64,000 nt of DNA, taken from NCBI RefSeq assembly GCF_040605455.1, contig NZ_JBEXCV010000008.1:49385-113384 (forward strand), in the 5' to 3' direction. The stretch comes from Embleya sp040605455. GTDB lineage: Bacteria > Actinomycetota > Actinomycetes > Streptomycetales > Streptomycetaceae. The notes under the pieces are model-generated. The model was not told the origin of the DNA. It did no database searches and was given only the letters and a program-made list of their open reading frames with translations. Shown in pieces: positions 28,399 through 36,502 of this stretch. The first letter of the stretch is position 1. Each line of letters starts with the position of its first letter. A program made the translations under genes and the position numbers.

Positions 28399-28424
28399 GG
28401 ATGGGCCCTCCGATGACGGGTTCG

Positions 28425-28525
28425 ACGATCCGGATTCGAACAGCCCGGGTTCGAACCGGCGGGTCCGAACCGGCGGGTCAGACGTCCGGGGTTCGAACGT
28501 CCGGGTTCGACGATCCGGGTTTGAC
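28425..28525. repeat. Tandem degenerate TTCGAAC/TTCGAC repeat tract upstream of the MinD-like gene
   Basis: About eight units of 12–15 nt, each a TTCGAC or TTCGAAC variant followed by a GC-rich spacer (gatccgg, cggcggg, gtccggg). Some units are palindromic (TTCGAA). It lies 27–127 bp above the GTG start of the MinD-like gene, so it is in its promoter or leader. Confidence 0.7.
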
Positions 28526-28669
28526 AATCGTTTTCGAATAGGATCATCCGTCGCTCACCGTGTCCACGTCAAGTCGTTCGGTAACCGCGCGTCGATGGGC
28601 GCGCCGACCGCTGGGGCGCGCGCGGGCCGGTGTCGCGGGCGGATTCCCGTGCGGCGTAGGGTCGCCCGG

Positions 28670-29476
28670 GTGAGCACCGCAACCGATCCCCTCGCCGCCC
28701 TCGCCGCGCTGCCCGGCGTGCCGGAGGCCGTCGAGGACACCCGCAAGGCCGTCGACCGGCTGCTCGGCCACCGCACGATGCGTCGCCGCAGCATGGACAT
28801 CAGTGCCGAGTCCGCGCTTCGAGGCGCGCGGGCGAGTGCCGCGCTCGAAGGGGTCGACTGGTCGCTGGAGGAGATCCGCCGCCGGACCGACTTCTCCTCC
28901 TCGGGCGAGGACGGCGGCGCGGTGATCGCGGGTGCGCTGCGGTTGTCCGCCGAGATCGGCTCGCTGCTGGGCACCTGGGGGCACAGCCCGCTCCAGGTGC
29001 TGGCCCGGCTGCATGTGGTCGCCGCCGCCGACGCGGTGCCCGCGGAGGCGCTCGGCCGACCGCGTCGCGACGGCGAGCTGCCCGGTCCGCTGCCGTCGGC
29101 GGAGGAGGTGGCCGCCCGCTTGGACGGGCTGTCCCGACTGCTGCTCGCGCCGTCCTCGGCACCCGCGATCGTGGTCGCCGCCGTCACCCACGCGGAGATC
29201 CTCACGCTCGCCCCGTTCGGCTGGGGCAACGGCCTGATCGCCCGGGCCGCGCAGCGGATCGTCCTGGTCACCCGCGGTCTGGATCCCAAGGGCGCGGCCG
29301 TGCCCGAGGTCGGTCACCTGGAACTGGGCGTGGACGCCTATGCGGCGGCGCTGCGCGCGTACGAGAGCGGCACCGCGGAGGGTGTGGCGACCTGGATCCG
29401 GCACTGCGCCGAGGCGATGACGCTGGGCGCGCGCGAGAGCGTCGCGGTCTGCGAAGCGGTGATGCGCGGGATCTGA
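28670..29476 (+). CDS. Fic-like-fold protein with a lost catalytic histidine
   Basis: A 268-residue helical protein of a conserved actinomycete family often named 'oxidoreductase' without evidence. The core ALRGARASAALEGVDWSLEEI and LARLHVVAAADA recalls the Fic domain layout. The segment LTLAPFGWGNGLIARAAQR lines up with the Fic motif HPFxx[D/E]GNGRxxR, but the histidine is Ala, the acid is Trp, and the Arg after GNG is Leu. AMP-transfer activity is therefore unlikely. GTG at 28670 was chosen because the frame upstream overlaps the repeat region and lacks similarity. It is divergent from the MinD-like gene. Confidence 0.72.
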   Translation: MSTATDPLAALAALPGVPEAVEDTRKAVDRLLGHRTMRRRSMDISAESALRGARASAALEGVDWSLEEIRRRTDFSSSGEDGGAVIAGALRLSAEIGSLLGTWGHSPLQVLARLHVVAAADAVPAEALGRPRRDGELPGPLPSAEEVAARLDGLSRLLLAPSSAPAIVVAAVTHAEILTLAPFGWGNGLIARAAQRIVLVTRGLDPKGAAVPEVGHLELGVDAYAAALRAYESGTAEGVATWIRHCAEAMTLGARESVAVCEAVMRGI

Positions 29477-29508
29477 TCGGGTCCCGCGGACGGGACCGGA
29501 CACACGAG

Positions 29509-29536
29509 ACGGCGGCGCCCTCGAGGACGCCGCCGT
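29509..29536 (+). terminator. Terminator after the Fic-like gene
   Basis: A 9-bp perfect stem (ACGGCGGCG at 29509–29517 with CGCCGCCGT at 29528–29536) plus two inner pairs, 32 bp after the stop codon. Confidence 0.7.
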
Positions 29537-29900
29537 TTGGTCACTCCCACCGGGGTACCAAGCGTGTACCTGTTATGACGATCGGCGCCCGCATGCGCAT
29601 CCACGGGGGGAAGAACATGCGGGTCGTCCGACGCGTTCGGCCCCTACGAGGGTCGGTCGCACGTGGGTTCCCGGCAGTCGTGTCCGGTCCGCCCGAGCCG
29701 ACCGCCGAAGCGAGGCCGTACGGGCCGTTGGTCCCTTTTCTAGTGGGTTGCCGGGAGGAGGGGAACCCCTGGCCCAAGATCTTTACTTTTGGCCTTTGTC
29801 GGATTTGCTCCCGATCCGCCGGGCCTTCGGCCCGCTCGTGTTTCGCGCCCGCCCTGCCCGGCCCGGCGGGCGATCCGCATCCCGGTGGGGTGCCGGGGGG
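29537..29900. other. Intergenic stretch without a recognised gene
   Basis: 364 bp between the terminator and the stop of the minus-strand HAD gene. It contains several short open frames with no family signal. A small CGGGCC-ttc-GGCCCG hairpin at 29820–29834 could end the HAD transcript. No tRNA cloverleaf was found. Confidence 0.5.
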
Positions 29901-30707
29901 TCAGCGGCGCTTCTTGGCGAGGTACCAGACGAAGCCGGCCGCGGTGGCGCCCGCGCCGATCGCGGTCGCGGCGAGCACGGGGCGCGAGGGGACCGACAGG
30001 GACGGCACCCGCTGGCGCAGCGCGACCGGCCGGCTGAACACCAGCACGGGCCAGCCTCGCCCGGTCGCCTCGCGGCGCAGTCCGCGATCGGGGTTGACCG
30101 CGTACGGGTGGCCGACCTCCAGGAGCATCGGCAGGTCGGTGATCGAGTCGCTGTACGCGTAGCAGGAGGTGAGGTCGTAGCCCTCGGTTCGGGCCAACTC
30201 CTTGACCGCCGCGGCCTTGTTGGGACCATACGCGTAGAAGTCGATCTCGCCGGAGTAGCGGCCGTCCTCGACGACCATCCGAGTGGCCACCACCCGGTCC
30301 GCGCCGAGCATGTCGCCGATCGGCTCGACCACCTCGGCTCCGGATGAGCTGACGATGACCACGTCGCGGCCCGCAGCGTGGTGTTCCTCGATCAGCGAAG
30401 CGGCCTCGTCGTAGATGATCGGGTCGATCATGTCGTGCAGGGTTTCCGCGACGATCTCGCGCACCTGCTGGACGTCCCAGCCGCGGCACAGTGCGGAGAG
30501 ATATTCACGCATGCGCTCCATCTGGTCGTGATCCGCGCCACCGACGAGGAACACGAACTGCGCGTAGGCACTCTTGAGGACGGAGCGGCGATTGATGAGA
30601 CCGCCGTGGTAGAAGGATCTGCTGAACGCCAGCGCACTGGACCTGGCGATGATGGTCTTGTCGAGGTCGAAGAAGGCTGCTGTCCGCTTCGGCGCCTGGG
30701 TTTCCAC
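29901..30707 (-). CDS. HAD-superfamily IB phosphatase (SerB-like), morphological-differentiation-associated type
   Basis: A 268-residue HAD phosphatase. Motif I FFDLDKTII has the nucleophile Asp, motif II VIVSSSG, and motif III YGPNKAAAV with DSITDLPML give the IB pattern. The C-terminal hydrophobic tail (LAATAIGAGATAAGFVWYLA) before KKRR is a single tail anchor. The Rv3661/SCO3558-type gene has this anchor and always lies divergent from ssd/tadZ with a 6C small RNA between them, as here. The natural substrate is not known. Confidence 0.88.
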   Translation of the reverse strand: METQAPKRTAAFFDLDKTIIARSSALAFSRSFYHGGLINRRSVLKSAYAQFVFLVGGADHDQMERMREYLSALCRGWDVQQVREIVAETLHDMIDPIIYDEAASLIEEHHAAGRDVVIVSSSGAEVVEPIGDMLGADRVVATRMVVEDGRYSGEIDFYAYGPNKAAAVKELARTEGYDLTSCYAYSDSITDLPMLLEVGHPYAVNPDRGLRREATGRGWPVLVFSRPVALRQRVPSLSVPSRPVLAATAIGAGATAAGFVWYLAKKRR

Positions 30708-30774
30708 AGTTCACGAGGATAAGGGCAGCCATTCGGCGTAAACTCCACGTCGTGGGTTTGCTAGAGAACCCCCT

Positions 30775-30895
30775 CGGGTACATCCTGGAAGTCACGGATC
30801 GTTCGCGACCGTGCTAACCCGGTCCGACTCCTCCCCCCCCGAGTCGGCCGTGGAGACGACCCCCGCTCTCCCCCCCGGCGGGGGTCGTCGCTTGT
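30775..30895 (+). ncRNA. 6C-type small RNA (two hairpins with C-rich loops)
   Basis: Between the divergent HAD and ssd genes lie two adjacent hairpins whose loops are runs of C. Hairpin 1 is CCGACTC (30824–30830), loop CTCCCCCCCC, GAGTCGG (30841–30847). Hairpin 2 is GACGACCCCCGC (30855–30866), a loop with seven C, and GCGGGGGTCGTC (30878–30889). Two stem-loops with at least six C in each loop define the actinobacterial 6C RNA (B11 in mycobacteria), which sits at this same ssd/HAD locus. The 5' end (about 30775, after a TAGAGA −10-like element) is a guess; a T6 run follows at 30905–30910. Confidence 0.82.
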
Positions 30896-31301
30896 CCGGG
30901 GGACTTTTTTGCGCCCGTACGAGTGCGTAGGTCGGCCTTTGTCCGACTAGCCGCCGGGGTGCGTGATTGTCGGTGCGGTGTCCGGGTCGGCCCGGCTCGG
31001 ATTGAATCCGCGATTCCGCGTCGAGCGATGCGGGTGAGGCCGGCGACTTTTCCGGATCTGTCGTTCTCCGCTGTTTCGGGTGGATTCCCGGGCGATTTTC
31101 GGCGTTCTACGCGCGCCGACGCCAAAGGCATGCCCGCAACCGCTCGGCTGTCCCTCGTACGAGTGAATCCGCTATCCACAACCACGGCCTTGTCCACAGG
31201 CACGAACCACCCGCTCGGCCGAGCGCGCGCCGGCGGCGACGGTGGGGTCAGTTCTCGGGAGGACCGGTTCGGACGGACCTCCCCGACCCCCTGGAGGTTC
31301 C

Positions 31302-31793
31302 GTGGCAGCGCTCTCCCCACCCCGGCCGGCCCGCCCGCTCCTGGTGACCGGCGATCCCGCCCTGCTCGACGATCTCTTGCGGTTGTGTGCCGCGGCCGGG
31401 ATCGAGCCGGAGGTGCAGCCGGATGCGGGCGCGGCGCGGACCGCGTGGCCGGCGGCGCCGCTGGTGATCGTCGGCGACGACGTGACGCCGGGCCTGGCCC
31501 GGTGCGGGCTGCCTCGCCGGGAGGACGTGGTGCTGATCGGCGCCGACCTGGACGACGGCGACGTGTGGCGACGGGCCCTGGACGTGGGGGCGGATCATGT
31601 GGTGTTCCTGCCCGACGCCGAGGCGTGGATCGTCGACCGGCTGGGCGATGTCGCGGAGGGCACCGGGCCGGACGCGCACACGATCGCGGTGCTCGGCGGT
31701 TGCGGTGGCAGCGGGGCCAGCACGTTGGCCTGCGCGCTCGCGGTGACTGCGGGGCGCCGGGGGCTGAGCACCGCGCTGGTGGACGTGGATCCA
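31302..31793 (+). pseudogene. ssd/tadZ (CpaE-like) 5' part, interrupted
   Basis: The N-terminal 164 codons of a CpaE/TadZ/Ssd ATPase: receiver-like N-terminal domain (RPLLVTGDPALLDDLL), then the deviant Walker A GGCGGSGASTLACALA and the switch I start VDVDP. The sequence leaves the family after P (codon 31791–31793) and runs on into the 4.1-kb element. The missing part resumes at 35900. GTG at 31302 follows GGAGG. Ssd/TadZ places the Tad machine at the cell pole in other bacteria. The gene would be about 364 residues when rejoined. Confidence 0.9.
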
Positions 31794-31944
31794 AGTGGAG
31801 TACGTACGGGTTCCCTGGCGGGTGTGTACCGGGTGAACGCGCATCTCAGCAGGTGGGGGAGGGTGCTTCGGGCCGTCTGGATCATTGTGAGATTCCTGGG
31901 GCTACTGGCAGATTTTGCGAGTGATCCGTGTAATCTGCCGGTCC

Positions 31945-33120
31945 ATGGGGGATTCTAGAAGTCGCGGGTTGTCCTTGATCATTTCGCCGGGGGCCGGCGG
32001 GACGGTCGTCGAGGACGCGCCGGCCATCGAGGACGGGCTGGCCGATGTTGCGGTGTTGCATCGGCGGGTCGCGGCCGGGGTGGACTCGCGGGACGAGCAG
32101 GAGTTCTTCCAGGACACGTTGGTCGAGTACCTGTGGGCCCGGGACGTGGCCGGCCTGGCGGCGTCGACGCTGAGCGGGCTCGCGAAGCCGGTCGAGGAGT
32201 TGTGCTCCTTCTACGATCTGGCACCGTGGCACCTGACCCCGCGTCACCTGGACCGATACTTCGCGGGTGTCGGCAAGCGGGCACCGTCGACGAACCGGGG
32301 AAAACTCACCAAGATCGACAGCTACTTCGCGTTCCTCGAACAGCGATACGCCGGCGAGATCGCGAGGCGGTTCGGGGCGGTCGTCGAGTCGCCGATCGAT
32401 CCGTTCAACCGGCCGCACCACCGCGGCGACTTCGGACTGCGGCTGCCGCCCTCGAAGCGGGCGATGACCGAGTTCTTCGCGGGCTGGCGGGCGGGTCTGC
32501 CCGGTGCCCGCAAGTTCCCGGTCGCCGTCCGGGACTACGTGATGGCGAAGCTGACCTACATCTCCGGAGTGCGCGCGACGGAGTTGTGCGGGGTCCGGCT
32601 CGGCGACGTCCACTGGGAACTCGGGCAGTGGGGACGCTTCCTCGTCCAGGGCAAGGGCGCCCGGGGATCGGGTCCGCGCGAGCGCCAGGCATACCTGTTC
32701 CAGGAGGGCCGCGAACTTCTGTGGTGGTATGTCGAGGAAGTCCGCGGCGACTTCCGCGACGATCCCTCCGATCCGTGCGCGCCGCTGTTCCCCTCGGAGC
32801 GGCTGCCGAAGGCGATCGCCGCGCTGAACGTCGGGGTGGCCCCCGCGGTGGGCCCCAACGCGTTCCGCACGGCCCTGAAGGCCGCAGCCAAGCTTCACCT
32901 GCCGGGGCCGGTGACGAACCTGTTCCCGCACCTGCTGCGGCACGCCTGCGCGACACATCTCTACGAGGGCGGCATGGCGTTGTGGGACGTTCAGAAAGTG
33001 CTCGGCCACGAATGGGCGAGCACCACGGTCGGCTACCTTTCCTCGGTCCAGGCCGACCCCGAGAAGGCCAGTCTGGAAGCGTCGCGCCGCGCGGTTCGGC
33101 GTCTGAGCATGGAGGTCTGA
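31945..33120 (+). CDS. Tyrosine recombinase of the 4.1-kb element
   Basis: A tyrosine recombinase of about 391 residues. An N-terminal SAM-like DNA-binding domain (LVEYLWARDVAGLAASTLSG) precedes the catalytic domain. The active-site set is complete: Arg in SGVRATELCGVRL, HLLRHACATHL (HxxR), LGHEWASTT (His) and nucleophile Tyr in VGYLSSV. This should cut and rejoin the element's ends. The ATG at 31945 is preferred; starts at 31915 (TTG) and 31921 (GTG) are in frame and no start has a clear ribosome site. The next gene begins 4 bp after the stop. Confidence 0.88.
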   Translation: MGDSRSRGLSLIISPGAGGTVVEDAPAIEDGLADVAVLHRRVAAGVDSRDEQEFFQDTLVEYLWARDVAGLAASTLSGLAKPVEELCSFYDLAPWHLTPRHLDRYFAGVGKRAPSTNRGKLTKIDSYFAFLEQRYAGEIARRFGAVVESPIDPFNRPHHRGDFGLRLPPSKRAMTEFFAGWRAGLPGARKFPVAVRDYVMAKLTYISGVRATELCGVRLGDVHWELGQWGRFLVQGKGARGSGPRERQAYLFQEGRELLWWYVEEVRGDFRDDPSDPCAPLFPSERLPKAIAALNVGVAPAVGPNAFRTALKAAAKLHLPGPVTNLFPHLLRHACATHLYEGGMALWDVQKVLGHEWASTTVGYLSSVQADPEKASLEASRRAVRRLSMEV

Positions 33121-33124
33121 ACCG

Positions 33125-33457
33125 GTGAAGTGGAACTTGAGGATGGTCGCCGCCCAGCGCGACATCTGGCGGCCGACGCAGTTGCTCGCCGCCTTCGAAC
33201 AGGTCGGGTTCACGCCCTCGTTGAGCAAGGTCGCGGCTTTGTGGAGCGGGAAACCGGTCACGGTCCGCCTGGAGGACCTCGACAAGATCTGCGCGGCCCT
33301 GGACTGCACGGTCGCCGACCTCATGCACGCCGAGCCGCAGGCGCACGTCGTCGCCCGGACCGAGGGCGAGCGACGGGTCGTGGGCGCCGAGGGCGCGGTT
33401 CGTCCGGTCCCCGGCCGCGGCAGCGGCCGGGGACCGCGAGGACTGCCGCCGAACTGA
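33125..33457 (+). CDS. XRE/Cro-type helix-turn-helix protein of the 4.1-kb element
   Basis: A 110-residue protein, GTG start 4 bp after the recombinase stop. The N-terminal 65 residues form a Cro/C1-type fold (RPTQLLAAFEQVGFTPSLSKVAALWSGKPVTVRLEDLDKICAALDCTVADLM), similar to the YozG/XRE short regulators. The tail is basic and Gly-rich. It may set recombinase levels or serve as a directionality factor; both are inferences from its place between the two recombinase-like genes. Confidence 0.78.
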   Translation: MKWNLRMVAAQRDIWRPTQLLAAFEQVGFTPSLSKVAALWSGKPVTVRLEDLDKICAALDCTVADLMHAEPQAHVVARTEGERRVVGAEGAVRPVPGRGSGRGPRGLPPN

Positions 33458-33474
33458 GGACGGGACGAAGTGGC

Positions 33475-35787
33475 ATGAGCAACGACGTTCGGACCGTTCG
33501 AGTCGACGCCTGCGTCGACTGCGGCGGTTGGGGACGGGTCCAGGCGAACGGGCTCTGCCCGGCCTGCGGGCAGTGGAACCGCGGCAGCCGTGACCGAACG
33601 ACGGGTCCGTGCCGGCGGTGCGGGCACGAGACCCGCGTGAACGGCGACCGGGTCTGCCGGCCGTGCGCGGTCGAGATCCGCATCGGCGACGAGGAGTTCG
33701 GGCCGATGCTGCGGGGACTGCGGCCACTGGTCGTCCGGCCGCTGCAGCTGGCCCTCACCCTGGAGGATGTTCCCGGGGTCGTCCCGCAGGCACAGCCGGT
33801 CCGCAAGAGCTCGCGGCCGCTTTTGCGGGCGCGCGAGCGCAGGCGACTGCGTGACCGCGACCCGACACCCGCCGACGACCCCGGGGTCTGCACTCCGCAG
33901 ATCTTCGGGCAGTTGGCGTGTTTCCGGGCCCCGGCGCGAACACTGACGTTCGCACACGCCCAACGGATTCGCGATCGCGAGATTCCCGAGATGGCGGTGG
34001 TCCGGGAGGCGATCGAGCGGCGCGTCTCGCAGCGCGGGATGAGCCAGGCGTGGCGGCTCATGGCCATCCAGATGGCCAGGCTCGCCCTGGCGAGCCGCGA
34101 GGCCGACCAGGTCCTGGTCGAGGACCGGGACCTCGCGCATCTGCCCGAGCTTCGGCGGCCGATCGCCGACATGCTCGGGGACCTCGGCATGCTGCGAATC
34201 CGGCTCGGCCGCGGGAAGCCCACGAAGAACCAGCACCTGCCGAAGGTCAGCTGCGAGCAGTGCCTGACATGGTGGGGCAACAGTCGGCCCGTCTGCAATC
34301 CGTGTTCGAGGTGGGCTCGCAAGCGGACCTCGGGCACCTGCGATCGATGCGCGCGGACGATGCTGCCCTTGGACGAGGGGAAGTGCCGGCTCTGCCTGTT
34401 GGTCCTGCTCGAACACAGCCTGACCGGCGGCCCGGTGGTCGACCAGCTGGCTCTGGGAAGCCCGGGCTTCCCGGGCCTGACCTCGCGCGGGACCGGCCGC
34501 GACATCGAGGACGTCCGACGGCGCAATGCCCACCTGGCCCGACAGGCCGAGCGCGTGGTTTCCGAGCACACGGTCGACCCCGCGCAGCCGGGTCTGTTCC
34601 CGACGCCCGATCGGGACTGGCGGGCCATTTCCGCCCCGGACCTGCTCGAACTCGGCCCCGAGGCGCGTCGACTCGTCGGCGAGCTGGACCGGCTCGCCCG
34701 CGAGCAGTCCTGGAACAAGCAGACCCGCAAGACGAACATGCGGTCGTTGCGCATCCTCGTCGGATGGCTCGGCGCCGACGCGCCGATCCTCGCGCGCGAC
34801 GTCGCGGAGGTCGGGCGCCTGAGCACGCATCACTCGGGCCTGCGGGTCTCCTGGTTCCTGCGCGAGCGGCAACTCCTGATCCCCGCCCCCGACATCGACG
34901 CGCAGGAGGCCGCGGTCGAGCGGTTGGCCGGGTCGGTGCCGGACAAGTTCCGCCCGGGGGTCGACGCCTGGGTCGCCGTCCTGCGAGGCGAGGGCCGACT
35001 GCCCTCGCCGACGATGCCGTGGCGAACCATCCGAAACTACGTGAACTACGTCGTTCCGGTTCTCCAAGGCTGGTCCGAACGGGTGGAATCCCTGCGAGAG
35101 GTCACCACCGAGGACATCGAGAAGGCCATCGACGCGCGCGGCCGTGACAACTCCACGATCCACGTCGCCATTCGCTCGTTCTTTCGCGCGCTGCGGCGGG
35201 AACGGCTGATCTTCGGCAACCCGGCCCGCGACATACAACGACCTTCGCGCCGGAGCATCCCACGACCGATTCCCTCGGATCGACTCAAGGGACTCCTCGA
35301 CCGGGCACCCTCGACGAAGGACAGGATCGCCCTGCTGCTGATGGCCGTATACGGCATTCGTCCCATGGCGATCTGCAACCTCCTGACGCGCGACGTCGAT
35401 CGAAACGCAGGGCGAATAACCGTGCGCGGAACGGGAGTTCCCCGCATCGTCCACATCGACGAGTTCGCTCTCGACCTGATCGGACAGTGGTTCCGAGAAC
35501 GTCACGAGCGCTGGCCGCTGAGCACCAATCCACACTTGCTCGTCACGGCCGTGAGCGCCATGCACGCCGACCATCCGCCGATGACCTACATCGCCTTCCG
35601 ACGCCTCTTCAAGACGATCGGCCTGAACGCCACCCAGCTGCGGCGCGACCGGATCCTGGACGAAGCGGTCCACTCCGCAGACCCGGTCCACCTCATGCGG
35701 GTCTTCGGCATCGGCGCCGAAAGCGCCCTGCAATACGTCAGGGCGGCCCACCCCGAACACTTCTCCATCGACCCCACCCAGGCCTGA
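33475..35787 (+). CDS. Zinc-finger tyrosine-recombinase-like protein (770 residues)
   Basis: A 770-residue protein in two parts. The N-terminal half carries at least four zinc-binding pairs: CVDCGG…CPAC (about 13–32), CRRCG…CRPC, CEQC…CNPC and CDRC…CRLC. The C-terminal ~400 residues have a recombinase fold: KQTRKTNMRSLRILVGW (core-binding domain) and AVYGIRPMAICNLLTRDV (catalytic Arg I). Later motifs are degenerate: HxxR appears as TQLRRD without His, the second His box is FGIGAES, and a Tyr remains in LQYVRAAH. It is likely a partner of the upstream recombinase, like TnpB of Tn554-type systems. ATG at 33475 was chosen. Confidence 0.8.
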   Translation: MSNDVRTVRVDACVDCGGWGRVQANGLCPACGQWNRGSRDRTTGPCRRCGHETRVNGDRVCRPCAVEIRIGDEEFGPMLRGLRPLVVRPLQLALTLEDVPGVVPQAQPVRKSSRPLLRARERRRLRDRDPTPADDPGVCTPQIFGQLACFRAPARTLTFAHAQRIRDREIPEMAVVREAIERRVSQRGMSQAWRLMAIQMARLALASREADQVLVEDRDLAHLPELRRPIADMLGDLGMLRIRLGRGKPTKNQHLPKVSCEQCLTWWGNSRPVCNPCSRWARKRTSGTCDRCARTMLPLDEGKCRLCLLVLLEHSLTGGPVVDQLALGSPGFPGLTSRGTGRDIEDVRRRNAHLARQAERVVSEHTVDPAQPGLFPTPDRDWRAISAPDLLELGPEARRLVGELDRLAREQSWNKQTRKTNMRSLRILVGWLGADAPILARDVAEVGRLSTHHSGLRVSWFLRERQLLIPAPDIDAQEAAVERLAGSVPDKFRPGVDAWVAVLRGEGRLPSPTMPWRTIRNYVNYVVPVLQGWSERVESLREVTTEDIEKAIDARGRDNSTIHVAIRSFFRALRRERLIFGNPARDIQRPSRRSIPRPIPSDRLKGLLDRAPSTKDRIALLLMAVYGIRPMAICNLLTRDVDRNAGRITVRGTGVPRIVHIDEFALDLIGQWFRERHERWPLSTNPHLLVTAVSAMHADHPPMTYIAFRRLFKTIGLNATQLRRDRILDEAVHSADPVHLMRVFGIGAESALQYVRAAHPEHFSIDPTQA

Positions 35788-35809
35788 CCTCAGCCCTCCG
35801 AAAACCCGC

Positions 35810-35891
35810 GAACCCGATGCCCTCCACCACTGAAAAGCCGAACCCGCACTCGGGTTCCCGGCAAAACCCCGTCGAGAATCTGCGAACCCGT
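35810..35891. repeat. GAACCCG repeat cluster at the right end of the 4.1-kb element
   Basis: GAACCCG occurs at 35810–35816, 35840–35846 and 35884–35890, and its inverse CGGGTTC at 35851–35857, so 35840–35857 is a perfect 7-bp inverted repeat with a CACT spacer. One CGGGTTC is also 13 bp inside the left end (31807–31813). They probably are recombinase-binding arms. Confidence 0.65.
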
Positions 35892-35899
35892 TGCATTGA

Positions 35900-36502
35900 C
35901 TCGGCGGGGGACTGGACGTGCTGCTCGGCGGCGAGGACGAGAGCGGCCTGCGCTGGCCGGACCTGGCGAGCGCGCGTGGCCGGATCGACGGTGGCGCGCT
36001 GTCGGACGCGCTGGTGCGTCTGCACGGGCTGACCGTGCTCTCGTGGGATCGCGAGCGACCACCGGGGATCCCGCCGGACACGATCCGCTCGGTGGTGCGG
36101 GCGGTGCGCAGACGGCACGACGTCGCGGTGCTCGACGTGCCGCGGCACACCGACTCGGCGGGGGCGGAGGCACTGCGGCAGTGCGACACCGGGTTGTTGG
36201 TGGTGCCGGCCGAGGTGCGGGCGCTGGCCGCGGCGGCGCAGGTGTCGGCCCGGATCGGGCCGATGTTGCGCGACCTGCGGGCGGTGGTGCGGCAGCCGAG
36301 TTCCTCGGGGCTGACGTCGGAGGCGGCCGCACGCGGGCTCGGCCTGCCGCTTGCGGGCGAGTTGCGACCGGAGGCGGGATTGTCGGCCGCCGCCGAGCGG
36401 GGCGATCCGCCGGGCCTGCGCTCGCGAGGACCGTTGGCCCGGTTCTGTCGTGAATACCTGGCGGGCAATCCGGCCGCCACGGTGCGTAGGGAGGCCGCGT
36501 GA
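35900..36502 (+). pseudogene. ssd/tadZ 3' part, interrupted
   Basis: The frame beginning LGGGLDVLLGGEDESGLRWPDLA continues the ssd/tadZ product where the left part stops. It holds the switch II region VAVLDVPRHTDS and ends with FCREYLAGNPAATVRREAA. The 201 codons including the stop have no start of their own that is family-like. The stop overlaps the GTG of tadA, as in an intact tad operon. Confidence 0.9.

Larger units (their letters stand above)
31793..35899 (+). mobile_element. 4.1-kb tyrosine-recombinase element inserted in ssd/tadZ
   Basis: The two parts of ssd abut this interval: 'VDVDP' is on the left and 'LGGGLDVLLGG' on the right. Three same-strand genes fill the element: a 391-residue tyrosine recombinase, a short XRE protein and a 770-residue zinc-finger recombinase-like protein. 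GAACCCG repeats crowd the right end and one CGGGTTC lies near the left end. No perfect target duplication longer than one base is seen, so the exact ends could shift by a few bases. No cargo beyond the three genes is present. Confidence 0.88.

Noticed and set aside
28425..28525. CRISPR array reading of the TTCGAAC tract
   Set aside because: Units are too short (12–15 nt), have no unique spacers of 25–40 nt and no cas genes lie near.
29560..29760. Possible tRNA or attachment site before the HAD gene
   Set aside because: No cloverleaf or CCA-type 3' end could be formed.
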